From: an uncultured Eubacteriales bacterium
GTDB lineage: Bacteria > Bacillota > Clostridia > Oscillospirales > RGIG7773
Direction of reading: 5' to 3'
DNA length: 5,445 nt
Assembly (NCBI GenBank): GCA_934541205.1
Contig: CAKTDK010000128.1
Location: 1-5,445, forward strand
Shown here piece after piece: positions 1-5,445 of the stretch (position 1 is the stretch's first letter; every line of letters starts with the position of its first letter). The translations under genes were made by a program, and so were the position numbers. Below the pieces are notes generated by a model. That model saw only the letters and a program-made list of their open reading frames with translations, was not told the origin of the DNA and ran no database searches.

Positions 1-1
1 A

Positions 2-49
2 TACTGGCCGTTTCCAACTTACGGCAAAATGCTTTATTATATTGATTAA
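2..49 (+). CDS. C-terminal end of a probable type III glutamine synthetase (partial)
   Basis: Only the last 15 codons are in the window, reading YWPFPTYGKMLYYID and ending at TAA (47-49). From memory, the WP-F/L-P-T/K-Y-x-x-M/L-L-F/Y pattern matches the extreme C-terminus of type III (GlnN-like) glutamine synthetases, which make glutamine from glutamate, ammonia and ATP and are common in Clostridia and Bacteroidetes. The gene would enter from the left edge and run towards the minus-strand ABC-F gene, so the two are convergent. AT-rich inverted repeats follow its stop, as expected after a gene end. The call rests on a very short tail; frame 1 is also open to a TGA at 43-45, but its peptide (ILAVSNLRQNALLY) suggests no family to me. 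The bases to the left of the window would settle it. Confidence 0.5.
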   Translation, partial: YWPFPTYGKMLYYID

Positions 50-66
50 TTTAATCATTAACATCG

Positions 67-122
67 GTAAAAAGTATAAAATACTTAAAAATATAAAACA
101 CTAAAGTATTTGTACTTTTTAT
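67..122. terminator. AT-rich inverted repeat, weak bidirectional terminator candidate
   Basis: AAAAAGTATAAAATACTT (69-86) is complementary to AAGTATTTGTACTTTTT (104-120) with one bulged base and one mismatch or wobble, and a T/A pair at 68/121 extends it. The loop is 17 bases. An A-run on one side and a T-run on the other mean that either strand ends the stem in UACUUUUU, as in bidirectional terminators. It lies 20 bases past the stop of the plus-strand gene, so it most likely serves that gene. The stem contains very few G-C pairs, so its strength is doubtful. Confidence 0.4.
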
Positions 123-156
123 ATATCAAATCCTTAACTCTTTTATTTTATTATCG

Positions 157-193
157 CAGAAACCTCCGGCATTTTTAACGCCGGAGGTTTCTG
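157..193. terminator. Strong 14-bp hairpin between convergent genes, probable terminator
   Basis: CAGAAACCTCCGGC (157-170) and GCCGGAGGTTTCTG (180-193) form a perfect 14-bp stem around a 9-base loop. It begins three bases past the stop codon of the ABC-F gene, so by position it is that gene's 3'-end hairpin. It also lies in the path of transcripts from the plus-strand gene. A clean U-tract is missing on both sides: the minus strand continues CGATAATAAAAT and the plus strand TATTTACAATTTTATT. It may therefore act as an imperfect bidirectional terminator or as an RNA 3'-end stabiliser. Confidence 0.6.
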
Positions 194-196
194 TAT

Positions 197-1675
197 TTAC
201 AATTTTATTATTTTATTTGAAACTTTTTTACAGAAAGCAGAATCGTGTTCAACAAAAACAATTGTAGGCTTATATCTTAAAATTAAATTTTCTATCTGAA
301 TCCTTGAAAAAACATCTATATAATTAAGCGGTTCGTCCCAAATATATAAATGAGCTTCTTCACAAAGACTTTTGGCAATAAGCAGCTTCTTTTTTTGTCC
401 CATACTAAATAAGCTTATATCATTATGACTTTTTTCAAAATCAAAATCCATTTTATTCAAAATTGCCCTGAAAAGATTTTCATTAATTTTATTTTGATAA
501 ATAAATTCTCTTATATCTCCTTTTAAAAAATCGGTTTTCTGAGGAATATAGGATATTTTTATATCATTACCTTTTTTAAAATTTCCAATATAATTTATAT
601 TTTCTTCGCAGATAAGCTTTAAAAGCGTCGATTTTCCACTGCCGTTTTTACCTGATATATTTATTCTGTCCCCTTGATTTACCGTAAAATTCAAATGCTC
701 AAACAGCATATTATCATCAGAATAATAAACCGATAAATCATCACTCCATATTAAAGTATTATTAAAATATTTTAAGGGATGAATTTTTAAATCATCATTT
801 CTTTCTATGTTTTTCAAAAGTCCTGATTTTTCCTCAATATTTTTCTGCTGTCTGCTTTCAATTGATTTTGAACGCTTCATCATTTTGGCAGATTTATGTC
901 CTATATATCCTCTGTCGGGGCGAAGTCCGGAATTTTTTGCTCCTTTTTTGGTTTTTTCTGTTTTATCGGACCAATTTTCAGTCCGCTTTGAAGCCTCTTC
1001 CAACCGCTTTATTTCATTTTTCAATCTTTCGTTTTCAGAAAGCTCAAAACTGTCCCTACGCGCTTTATTTTCTTCCCATGAAGTATAATTTCCCTTCTGA
1101 ACTTCAATATTTGTTTTATTTATTGCCAATATATGATCTACACAGTTATTTAAAAAAGTTCTGTCATGGGAAACCAAAATAAATCCTTTTTTGTTTTTTA
1201 AATATTTGCTTACAATTTCTCTTGCCTCTTCATCCAAATGATTTGTAGGTTCATCTATAAGCAAAAAATTATTTTCTTTTAAAAATAAAGATAAAAGCAA
1301 AATTTTTATCTGTTCTCCGCTGCTCAAAGTATAAAACGGACGATAAAGAATCTCATTTTCAAGATTTAAAAAAGAAAGCTCTTTTAAAATTTGCCAATGC
1401 TCACAGCTGCATATGCAATTAATTATTTCTAAAGTATCAACAGTATCATCTTTAATTTCATAAGGAAAATAAGTAAAATCAACTTTTGAAATTATTTTTC
1501 CCGTGTATTCATATTTATTTAAAAGCAAATTGAGGAAAGTAGTTTTTCCCTTTCCGTTTCTTGCGACAAATCCAAGTTTCCAGTTTGTATCTATACTGAA
1601 AGAAACGTTTTCAAAAATATTATAATAACTTCCTTCATATCCGAAGGTTAAATTTTCGACTTGTATTAAAGACAT
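197..1675 (-). CDS. ABC-F ribosome-protection ATPase, Lsa/CplR type
   Basis: This 492-residue protein has two nucleotide-binding domains and no membrane segments. That is the ABC-F build: soluble ATPases that bind the ribosomal E site and, in the Lsa/Vga/CplR branch, displace lincosamides, streptogramin A and pleuromutilins from the peptidyl transferase centre. Domain 1 has a P-loop (ARNGKGKT, residues 38-45), signature LSSGEQ (117-122), Walker B FLLIDEP (137-143) and His170. A charged linker (about 200-300), with RGYIGHKSAKMMKRSKS typical of Lsa proteins, carries the tip that reaches the drug site. Domain 2 has GKNGSGKS (342-349), a divergent signature FSMGQ (423-427), Walker B LYIWDEP (443-449) and His477. 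The length matches Lsa (about 490-500). Ala38 replaces the usual first P-loop glycine. The ATG at 1675 follows GAAGGATG (1683-1690) at good spacing. An attenuator-like leader precedes the gene. The substrate range is inferred from the family, and the exact subfamily name is not certain. Confidence 0.93.
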   Translation of the reverse strand: MSLIQVENLTFGYEGSYYNIFENVSFSIDTNWKLGFVARNGKGKTTFLNLLLNKYEYTGKIISKVDFTYFPYEIKDDTVDTLEIINCICSCEHWQILKELSFLNLENEILYRPFYTLSSGEQIKILLLSLFLKENNFLLIDEPTNHLDEEAREIVSKYLKNKKGFILVSHDRTFLNNCVDHILAINKTNIEVQKGNYTSWEENKARRDSFELSENERLKNEIKRLEEASKRTENWSDKTEKTKKGAKNSGLRPDRGYIGHKSAKMMKRSKSIESRQQKNIEEKSGLLKNIERNDDLKIHPLKYFNNTLIWSDDLSVYYSDDNMLFEHLNFTVNQGDRINISGKNGSGKSTLLKLICEENINYIGNFKKGNDIKISYIPQKTDFLKGDIREFIYQNKINENLFRAILNKMDFDFEKSHNDISLFSMGQKKKLLIAKSLCEEAHLYIWDEPLNYIDVFSRIQIENLILRYKPTIVFVEHDSAFCKKVSNKIIKL

Positions 1676-1692
1676 AAAACATCATCCTTCTC

Positions 1693-1730
1693 AATAAAAT
1701 AAGCTGCAGAAAAGAAAATTTCCGCAGCTT
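1693..1730 (-). terminator. Intrinsic terminator (attenuator) directly before the ABC-F gene
   Basis: Read on the minus strand, AAGCUGCGGAAA (1730-1719) pairs with UUUCUGCAGCUU (1712-1701). This gives a 12-bp stem, including one G-U pair, around a 6-base loop, followed by the U-rich stretch AUUUUAUU (1700-1693). The ABC-F ribosome binding site begins three bases further on and is not inside the hairpin, so the structure should act on transcription rather than on translation. The U-tract is interrupted by A, so termination may be partial. It may also end transcripts coming through from upp, because no other terminator is visible between upp and this point. Confidence 0.72.
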
Positions 1731-1885
1731 TATTTTCAATATATCCAAAAAATACATTGATGTATAAAATTTATATCTTATACAAGCGAAAAAACGAAAA
1801 ACTTTTCTGCAATAAAGCATAACAAATCAAGGAGATATACTCCAAAGATTAAATATGCGTATTAAAAATTATTTGCAAGAAAAGT
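1701..1885 (-). promoter_or_regulatory. Ribosome-stalling attenuator leader with three exclusive RNA pairings
   Basis: There are four RNA segments in transcript order. Segment 1 is ACUUUUCUUGCAA (1885-1873, inside the uORF). Segment 2 is UUGCAGAAAAGU (1812-1801). Segments 3 and 4 are the terminator arms (1730-1719 and 1712-1701). Segment 1 pairs with segment 2 over 12 base pairs with one bulged U. Segment 2 also pairs with CUUUUCUGCAG (1714-1704) over 11 base pairs including one G-U; this covers most of segment 4, so the terminator cannot form. Pairing 1:2 leaves 3:4 free, and transcription stops. A ribosome stalled on the uORF would cover segment 1, release segment 2 and allow read-through into the ABC-F gene. 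Smaller nested stems (GCAUA/UAUGC at 1858-1854/1821-1817, AAUC/GAUU, and GGAG/CUCC at 1843-1840/1834-1831) support the 1:2 arm. The pairings are seen directly; drug induction is inferred from known ABC-F and erm leaders. Confidence 0.72.
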
Positions 1886-1892
1886 TATACAT
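1869..1892 (-). CDS. Seven-codon leader peptide (uORF) MYNFSCK
   Basis: ATG-TAT-AAC-TTT-TCT-TGC-AAA-TAA encodes MYNFSCK. It is preceded by GGAGGTG (1904-1898) at ideal spacing, the best ribosome binding site in the window, which argues that it is translated. It starts 23 bases after the upp stop codon and lies 193 bases upstream of the ABC-F start. Codons 3 to 7 contain the RNA segment that pairs with the antiterminator strand, so ribosome position on this ORF would decide the fold of the leader. I do not recognise the peptide as a known stalling sequence; its role is inferred from position and from the exclusive pairings. Confidence 0.75.
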   Translation of the reverse strand: MYNFSCK

Positions 1893-1897
1893 TTTTT

Positions 1898-1904
1898 CAC
1901 CTCC
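1898..1904 (-). promoter_or_regulatory. Consensus ribosome binding site of the leader peptide
   Basis: GGAGGTG on the minus strand is followed by five A residues and then ATG. This is a near-perfect match to the anti-Shine-Dalgarno sequence. It sits in a stretch with no other possible gene, so it is the main evidence that the seven-codon ORF is real. Confidence 0.8.
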
Positions 1905-1912
1905 GAATAATT

Positions 1913-1941
1913 ATTTTATTTTGTACCGAAAATTCTGTCCC
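1913..1941 (-). promoter_or_regulatory. Possible promoter for the leader and ABC-F gene, inside the 3' end of upp
   Basis: On the minus strand, GGGACA (1941-1936) and TAAAAT (1918-1913) are separated by exactly 17 bases. They match TTGACA at 4 of 6 and TATAAT at 5 of 6 positions. The -10 box overlaps the upp stop codon, and transcription would begin only a few bases before the uORF ribosome binding site. The -35 match is weak and lies in coding sequence. The alternative is that the leader is transcribed only by read-through from upp. Confidence 0.35.
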
Positions 1942-2548
1942 CGGCATCGCCAAGACCCGGAACTATGTATCCGTGATCATTTAATTTCTCGTCAAGAGTA
2001 GCCAAATAAATATCAACGTCAGGATGAGCATCCTCAACAGCCTTAACTCCCTCGGGAGCGCCGATTATACACATAAGCTTAATATGTTTCGGACCGTATT
2101 TTTTAATGGAAGAAATAGCGTCACAGGCGCTTCCGCCCGTTGCAAGCATAGGATCTACTATTATAACTTCCCTTTCCGTTATATCGGCAGGCATTTTGCA
2201 GTAATATTCAACAGGCTCCAAAGTTTCCGGGTCACGGTACATTCCTATATGCCCTACTTTTGCGGCGGGTATAAGATTTAACATTCCATCTACCATTCCA
2301 AGACCCGCTCTTAAAATAGGAACGATTGCAAGCTTTTTGCCCGAAATAATAGAAGTTTTTGCAATAGCTACAGGGGTTTCTATCTCTACTTCCTTTAAAG
2401 GAAGATCACGGGTAGCCTCATAACACATAAGCGTTGCTATTTCCCCTATCATTTCGCGAAATTCCTTTACTCCGGTATTTTTATCTCTTATAAGAGATAC
2501 CTTGTGTTTTATTAACGGATGATCCATTAAATGAAGTTTGTCACTCAT
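1916..2548 (-). CDS. upp: Uracil phosphoribosyltransferase
   Basis: Upp converts uracil and PRPP to UMP in the cytoplasm (pyrimidine salvage). With the chosen start it has 210 residues, the usual family size. The PRPP-binding loop VDPMLATGGSA is at 131-141, PILRAGLGM at 77-85, and the conserved uracil-binding C-terminus YIVPGLGDAGDR at 194-205. The reading frame is open to an ATG at 2578, but that start lies inside rpiB and has no good ribosome binding site. The ATG at 2548 follows AAAAGGAG (GGAG at 2559-2556) with seven bases of spacing and matches the family N-terminus ending in DHPLIKHK, so it is preferred. Thirteen bases separate it from the rpiB stop. It is the last gene of the housekeeping run. 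All key residues are present and nothing is unusual. Confidence 0.97.
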   Translation of the reverse strand: MSDKLHLMDHPLIKHKVSLIRDKNTGVKEFREMIGEIATLMCYEATRDLPLKEVEIETPVAIAKTSIISGKKLAIVPILRAGLGMVDGMLNLIPAAKVGHIGMYRDPETLEPVEYYCKMPADITEREVIIVDPMLATGGSACDAISSIKKYGPKHIKLMCIIGAPEGVKAVEDAHPDVDIYLATLDEKLNDHGYIVPGLGDAGDRIFGTK

Positions 2549-2561
2549 AAGAATACTCCTT

Positions 2562-3011
2562 TTATTTAAAATTTTCATCTTCTATTTTTTTCATCATGTC
2601 AACTCTAATCTGATGTCTTCCGCCTTCAAATTCACTGTCAAGAAAAGCGTCGACAAGCTCTATTGCAAGACCGGGACCGACAACTCTTTCGCCAAAACAT
2701 AAAATATTGGCATTATTATGCATTCTTGTATATCTTGCACTAAAAGTATCGGAACAAACAGCTGCGCGTATGCCTTTAAATTTATTCGCCGTAAGGCTCA
2801 TTCCTATTCCGGTTCCGCAGACAAGTATTCCAAGCTCGCATTCCCCCGAAGCAACAGATTTTGAAACTGCCGCCGCAATATCAGGATAATTGCAGGAATC
2901 GTTACTGTAAGTGCCTTTGTCACAAACCTCATAGCCTTTTTCTTCAATATGTTTTATAATGCCGCCTTTTAATGAAAACCCGGCATGATCGCTTCCTACT
3001 GCTATTTTCAT
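2562..3011 (-). CDS. rpiB: Ribose-5-phosphate isomerase B
   Basis: This 149-residue protein of the RpiB/LacA/LacB sugar-phosphate isomerase family interconverts ribose 5-phosphate and ribulose 5-phosphate in the pentose phosphate pathway. The N-terminal SDHAG (7-11), the catalytic Cys65 within CGTGIG (65-70), His98 within MHNNANIL and the phosphate-binding Arg132 and Arg136 fit RpiB and its length. The start at 3011 follows AAAGGA in the end of tsaB, two bases past the tsaB stop. It sits between tsaB and upp. Ribose 5-phosphate is the precursor of PRPP, the co-substrate of Upp, so an rpiB-upp pair makes metabolic sense, and from memory such pairs recur in Firmicutes. Allose-6-phosphate activity is possible in this family, but the context favours ribose. 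Confidence 0.95.
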   Translation of the reverse strand: MKIAVGSDHAGFSLKGGIIKHIEEKGYEVCDKGTYSNDSCNYPDIAAAVSKSVASGECELGILVCGTGIGMSLTANKFKGIRAAVCSDTFSARYTRMHNNANILCFGERVVGPGLAIELVDAFLDSEFEGGRHQIRVDMMKKIEDENFK

Positions 3012-3013
3012 AT

Positions 3014-3718
3014 TTAATCATTCCTTTTTTGTTTTTCTTCAAGCTCTCTCTGCGCCTGAGATTTCCTCAAATAACCGGGAACCAATGTTCGAAAATCATC
3101 ATATTTTCCCTCTTCAAAAAGATTTTTTCCGCAAAGAGCAACGCCATATCCCGTCTGATATTTTATATTTTCATCTGCAGTACAGACGTTTTTAAGTTCT
3201 TTCATATTATTATAGCACAAATCCGCCCCGTCTCCAACTAAAATTACATCTTTTTTTAAATTTATAATTTCTTCTTTAAGCTGTTCTATGGAAACGGCTC
3301 TGTCATCGCTTATTATTTCAAGTTTTCCCTGATTAAATTCAAATATTCCGTTATAAACCTGATTTCGTCTTGCATCCATTACACAGCAAATAATTTTACC
3401 GCAGTTTTTATGATTATACGCCATAGCCTTCAATGTAGATACTCCTACGCATGGAATTTTTCGTCCCATAGCAATTCCTTTAACGGCTGAAACGCCTATT
3501 CTCACTCCGGTAAAAGAACCCGGTCCTTTTGAAACGGCAAGCAAATCGACCTTTGACAAATCATATCCCGATAAAAAAAGGGCATTTTCTATCATCGGCA
3601 TAAGAGTTTCGCTATGGGTAAGCTTATTATTTAAAAAACATTGATAAATAAGCTTTTCATCATCTAAAACGGCAACGCTGCAAGGTTTTGCGCTTGAATC
3701 ACAGGCTAAAATAATCAT
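3014..3718 (-). CDS. tsaB: tRNA threonylcarbamoyladenosine biosynthesis protein TsaB
   Basis: TsaB is the inactive TsaD-like partner that binds TsaD and TsaE. Together they transfer threonylcarbamoyl to A37 of tRNAs reading ANN codons. With the start at 3718 it has 234 residues. It shows the ASKHA-type N-terminus ILACDSSAKPCSVAV, THSE at 34-37 and the hallmark GPGSFTGVRIG at 65-75. The C-terminal part ends in PGYLRKSQAQRE and a charged tail, as is usual. The frame is open to an ATG at 3739, which would add MKRRINN and overlap tsaE. I prefer the ATG at 3718: it lies one base past the tsaE stop, has AAAAGGCGG upstream and gives the family's usual start. It is almost certainly co-translated with tsaE. 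The partner tsaD and the acetyltransferase gene rimI, often next in line, are not here. Confidence 0.95.
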   Translation of the reverse strand: MIILACDSSAKPCSVAVLDDEKLIYQCFLNNKLTHSETLMPMIENALFLSGYDLSKVDLLAVSKGPGSFTGVRIGVSAVKGIAMGRKIPCVGVSTLKAMAYNHKNCGKIICCVMDARRNQVYNGIFEFNQGKLEIISDDRAVSIEQLKEEIINLKKDVILVGDGADLCYNNMKELKNVCTADENIKYQTGYGVALCGKNLFEEGKYDDFRTLVPGYLRKSQAQRELEEKQKRND

Positions 3719-3719
3719 A

Positions 3720-4142
3720 TTATTTATCCGCCTTTTCAATTATAATTTTTCTTTCCGTATCGGAAATTTTACTTATTGTTATTTTATAATAATTATCAGG
3801 AAGATAAGGCAATATATTTTCACTCCACTCGATAAAGAAAATGCCGTCTCTGTCCATATAATCGTAAAATCCCGTGGAATAAAGACTGTCCTCGTTATCC
3901 ACCCTATACATATCAAAATGAAAAACGTTATTTTTTTCACCATAATATTCATTGACAATAGAAAAGGTAGGACTGTTTACTCTGTCTTTTATCTCAAGTT
4001 CTTTTACAGCGGCTCTTGTAAAGGCAGTTTTACCGACTCCCATTTCTCCAAAAAAGCACACTATATCTTTATTTTTTAATTTTTTTGCAAATTCACAGGC
4101 AATTTTCTCTGTTTCTTCAAGAGATTTTGAAATATATTCCAT
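3720..4142 (-). CDS. tsaE: tRNA threonylcarbamoyladenosine biosynthesis ATPase TsaE
   Basis: This is a small P-loop ATPase of 140 residues (family about 140-160) that drives the catalytic cycle of the TsaB-TsaD complex in t6A synthesis. The Walker A motif GEMGVGKT is at 32-39. SPTF (57-60) is the conserved switch-like motif, HFDMYR (75-80) carries the metal-linked Asp77, and EWSE is at 105-108. All are intact. The ATG at 4142 follows AGGA at a somewhat long spacing (11 bases); an earlier ATG at 4147 is out of frame. It starts 24 bases after the fhs stop, with no terminator between, and ends one base before tsaB. Co-transcription with both neighbours is therefore likely. Confidence 0.96.
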   Translation of the reverse strand: MEYISKSLEETEKIACEFAKKLKNKDIVCFFGEMGVGKTAFTRAAVKELEIKDRVNSPTFSIVNEYYGEKNNVFHFDMYRVDNEDSLYSTGFYDYMDRDGIFFIEWSENILPYLPDNYYKITISKISDTERKIIIEKADK

Positions 4143-4166
4143 AACATTTTTATTCCTAACTATATT

Positions 4167-5445
4167 TTAAAATAATCCTATAATTTCTCCGTTTTCGTCA
4201 ACGTCTATACTGTTTGCCGCAGGAATTTTCGGAAGCCCCGGCATAGTCATAATATTCCCTAAAAGAGCGACAATAAAGCCTGCTCCGAGGCTTGGTGAAA
4301 TATCTCTTACAGTAACTTCAAAATTTTCTGGTCTTCCAAGCTTTGAAGGATCATCCGACACTGAATACTGAGTTTTCGCCATACAAACCGGAAATTTGCC
4401 ATATCCCATTTTTTCAACTTCATCAATAGCTTTCAAAGCTTTATCGGAGAAATTAACTTTTGACGCTCCATAAATATTTTTTGCAACCTTTTCTATTTTT
4501 TCTTTTATTGACAAATCATCTTCATATGTAAACTTAAAATTCTTTTTCTTATTTTCTACAGTATCAATAACCTTTTGCGCAAGATCTGTTCCGCCTTCTC
4601 CGCCTTTTAAGAAAATATCAGCAAAAGAACACTGCACTCCGTTTTTCTCACAAAGCTTTTTAATAAAATCTGTTTCTTTTTGAGTATCCGATGCAAAATG
4701 ATTTATAGCTACAACAACAGGTACGCCAAAGCTTTTTATGTTTTCAATATGTTTTAACAAATTCACACTGCCTTTTTCCAAAGCCTCAAGATTTTCTTCT
4801 CCCAAATCCGACCTTTTTACTCCTCCGTTATATTTAAGAGCTCTTACTGTAGCCACAATTACAACGCAGTCAGGTGAAATGCCGGCTTTTCTGCATTTTA
4901 TATTCATAAACTTTTCAGCGCCCAAATCAGCTCCGAAACCTGCTTCCGTAACAACATAATCTCCAAGCTTAAGCGCAAGTTTTGTAGCTCTTACAGAATT
5001 GCACCCGTGAGCAATATTTGCAAAAGGACCGCCGTGCATAAGGCAAGGAGTATTTTCCAAAGTTTGAACAAGATTTGGATTTACCGCATCTTTCAAAAGA
5101 GCAGTCATCGCCCCCTGAGCATTTAAATCCTTTGCAAAAACAGGACTTCCGTCAAGTTTATACGCAACAAGAATATTGCCTATTCTCTCTTTTAAATCAT
5201 TTAAATCGCTGCTTAAACACAGTATTGCCATAATCTCGCTTGCAACAGTGATCATAAAACTGTCCTGACGCGGAAATCCGTTTATTTTTCCTCCAAGTCC
5301 AACAATAATTTCACGAAGGGCTCTGTCATTCATATCAAGAACTCTTTTTATAAGTATTCTTCTTAAATCAATATTAAGTTCATTTCCCTGATGTATATGA
5401 TTATCTAAAAGAGCGCAAAGTAAATTATTGGCCGCGGTTATTGCG
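4167..5445 (-). CDS. fhs: Formate-tetrahydrofolate ligase, N-terminus missing (partial)
   Basis: Fhs joins formate to tetrahydrofolate using ATP, giving 10-formyl-THF for purine, fMet and serine metabolism; in acetogens it is a step of the Wood-Ljungdahl methyl branch. The frame runs in from the right edge. Upstream of an internal ATG at 5333 it continues for 37 more codons (AITAANNLLCALLDNH...), so that ATG is not the start. About 425 of the usual roughly 556 residues are present; the N-terminal P-loop region is outside the window. Visible conserved stretches include HGGPFANIAHG, TEAGFGADLGAEKF, VVVAINHF, AKTQYSVSDDP and LLGNIMTMPGLPKIPAA, and the C-terminus DENGEIIGLF is typical. The reading frame is unbroken. 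Presence of Fhs alone does not show acetogenesis. Confidence 0.97.
   Translation of the reverse strand, partial: AITAANNLLCALLDNHIHQGNELNIDLRRILIKRVLDMNDRALREIIVGLGGKINGFPRQDSFMITVASEIMAILCLSSDLNDLKERIGNILVAYKLDGSPVFAKDLNAQGAMTALLKDAVNPNLVQTLENTPCLMHGGPFANIAHGCNSVRATKLALKLGDYVVTEAGFGADLGAEKFMNIKCRKAGISPDCVVIVATVRALKYNGGVKRSDLGEENLEALEKGSVNLLKHIENIKSFGVPVVVAINHFASDTQKETDFIKKLCEKNGVQCSFADIFLKGGEGGTDLAQKVIDTVENKKKNFKFTYEDDLSIKEKIEKVAKNIYGASKVNFSDKALKAIDEVEKMGYGKFPVCMAKTQYSVSDDPSKLGRPENFEVTVRDISPSLGAGFIVALLGNIMTMPGLPKIPAANSIDVDENGEIIGLF

Noticed and set aside
807..1182. Plus-strand ORFs of 93 and 106 codons inside the ABC-F gene
   Set aside because: They are antisense shadows of a clearly coding minus-strand gene, with low-complexity F/L/S-rich translations and no recognisable family.
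1727..1818. 8-bp pairing GCUUUAUU (1818-1811) with AAUAAAGC (1734-1727) as an alternative antiterminator
   Set aside because: It has only two G-C pairs, and it would be pseudoknotted with the stronger 11-bp antiterminator pairing, so I treat it as secondary or chance.
1635..1820. 61-codon minus-strand ORF (MLYCRKVFRF...) across the leader and into the ABC-F start
   Set aside because: No ribosome binding site at a usable distance (the nearest GGAG is about 20 bases upstream and lies in a hairpin). It overlaps the ABC-F gene out of frame, and its composition is what AT-rich non-coding sequence gives. Translation through it would also disrupt the terminator hairpin.
1813..1872. Riboswitch or T-box between upp and the ABC-F gene
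   Set aside because: No conserved T-box sequence or known riboswitch core is visible, and the uORF with exclusive pairings explains the region better.
2024..2281. Plus-strand ORF of 85 codons within upp, and similar ones within rpiB, tsaB, tsaE and fhs
   Set aside because: All are antisense to well-supported genes and show no family features or convincing start signals.
2549..2578. Upstream ATG (2578) as the upp start
   Set aside because: It adds ten residues not found in the family, overlaps rpiB and lacks a good ribosome binding site, while the ATG at 2548 has GGAG at ideal spacing.
3719..3739. Upstream ATG (3739) as the tsaB start
   Set aside because: It would add MKRRINN before the conserved N-terminus and overlap tsaE. 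AAAAGGCGG, which serves the ATG at 3718, falls inside that extension.

Overview
The window is AT-rich with tightly packed genes, strong GGAGG-type ribosome binding sites and protein sequences typical of low-GC Gram-positive anaerobes. I read it as a chromosomal segment of a Clostridia-class Firmicute (Lachnospiraceae-like or related); the sequence alone does not fix the genus. There is no sign of an insertion sequence, phage, CRISPR array or RNA gene.

Nearly everything is on the minus strand, so the gene order runs from the right edge to the left. First is fhs (formate-tetrahydrofolate ligase), whose N-terminus lies beyond the right edge. Then follow tsaE and tsaB (two parts of the tRNA threonylcarbamoyladenosine machinery), rpiB (ribose-5-phosphate isomerase B) and upp (uracil phosphoribosyltransferase). 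Gaps between these five genes are 24, 1, 2 and 13 bases, so they look like one transcription unit of housekeeping genes for one-carbon metabolism, tRNA modification and ribose/PRPP/uracil salvage. For tsaB and upp, the best starts are internal ATGs, shorter than the longest open frames.

After upp comes a 240-base leader and then an ABC-F ATPase of the Lsa/CplR type, a ribosome-protection factor family linked to lincosamide, streptogramin A and pleuromutilin resistance. The leader is the most interesting part of the window. It holds a seven-codon upstream ORF (MYNFSCK) with a near-perfect ribosome binding site. Three mutually exclusive RNA pairings can be drawn: uORF with a middle segment, the middle segment with the 3' arm of a terminator, and the terminator itself just before the ABC-F ribosome binding site. 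This is the layout expected of drug-inducible transcription attenuation by ribosome stalling.

At the left edge, the last 15 codons of a plus-strand gene are visible. They resemble the C-terminus of type III glutamine synthetase. This gene converges on the ABC-F gene, and the space between the two stop codons carries two hairpins that probably end transcription from both sides.
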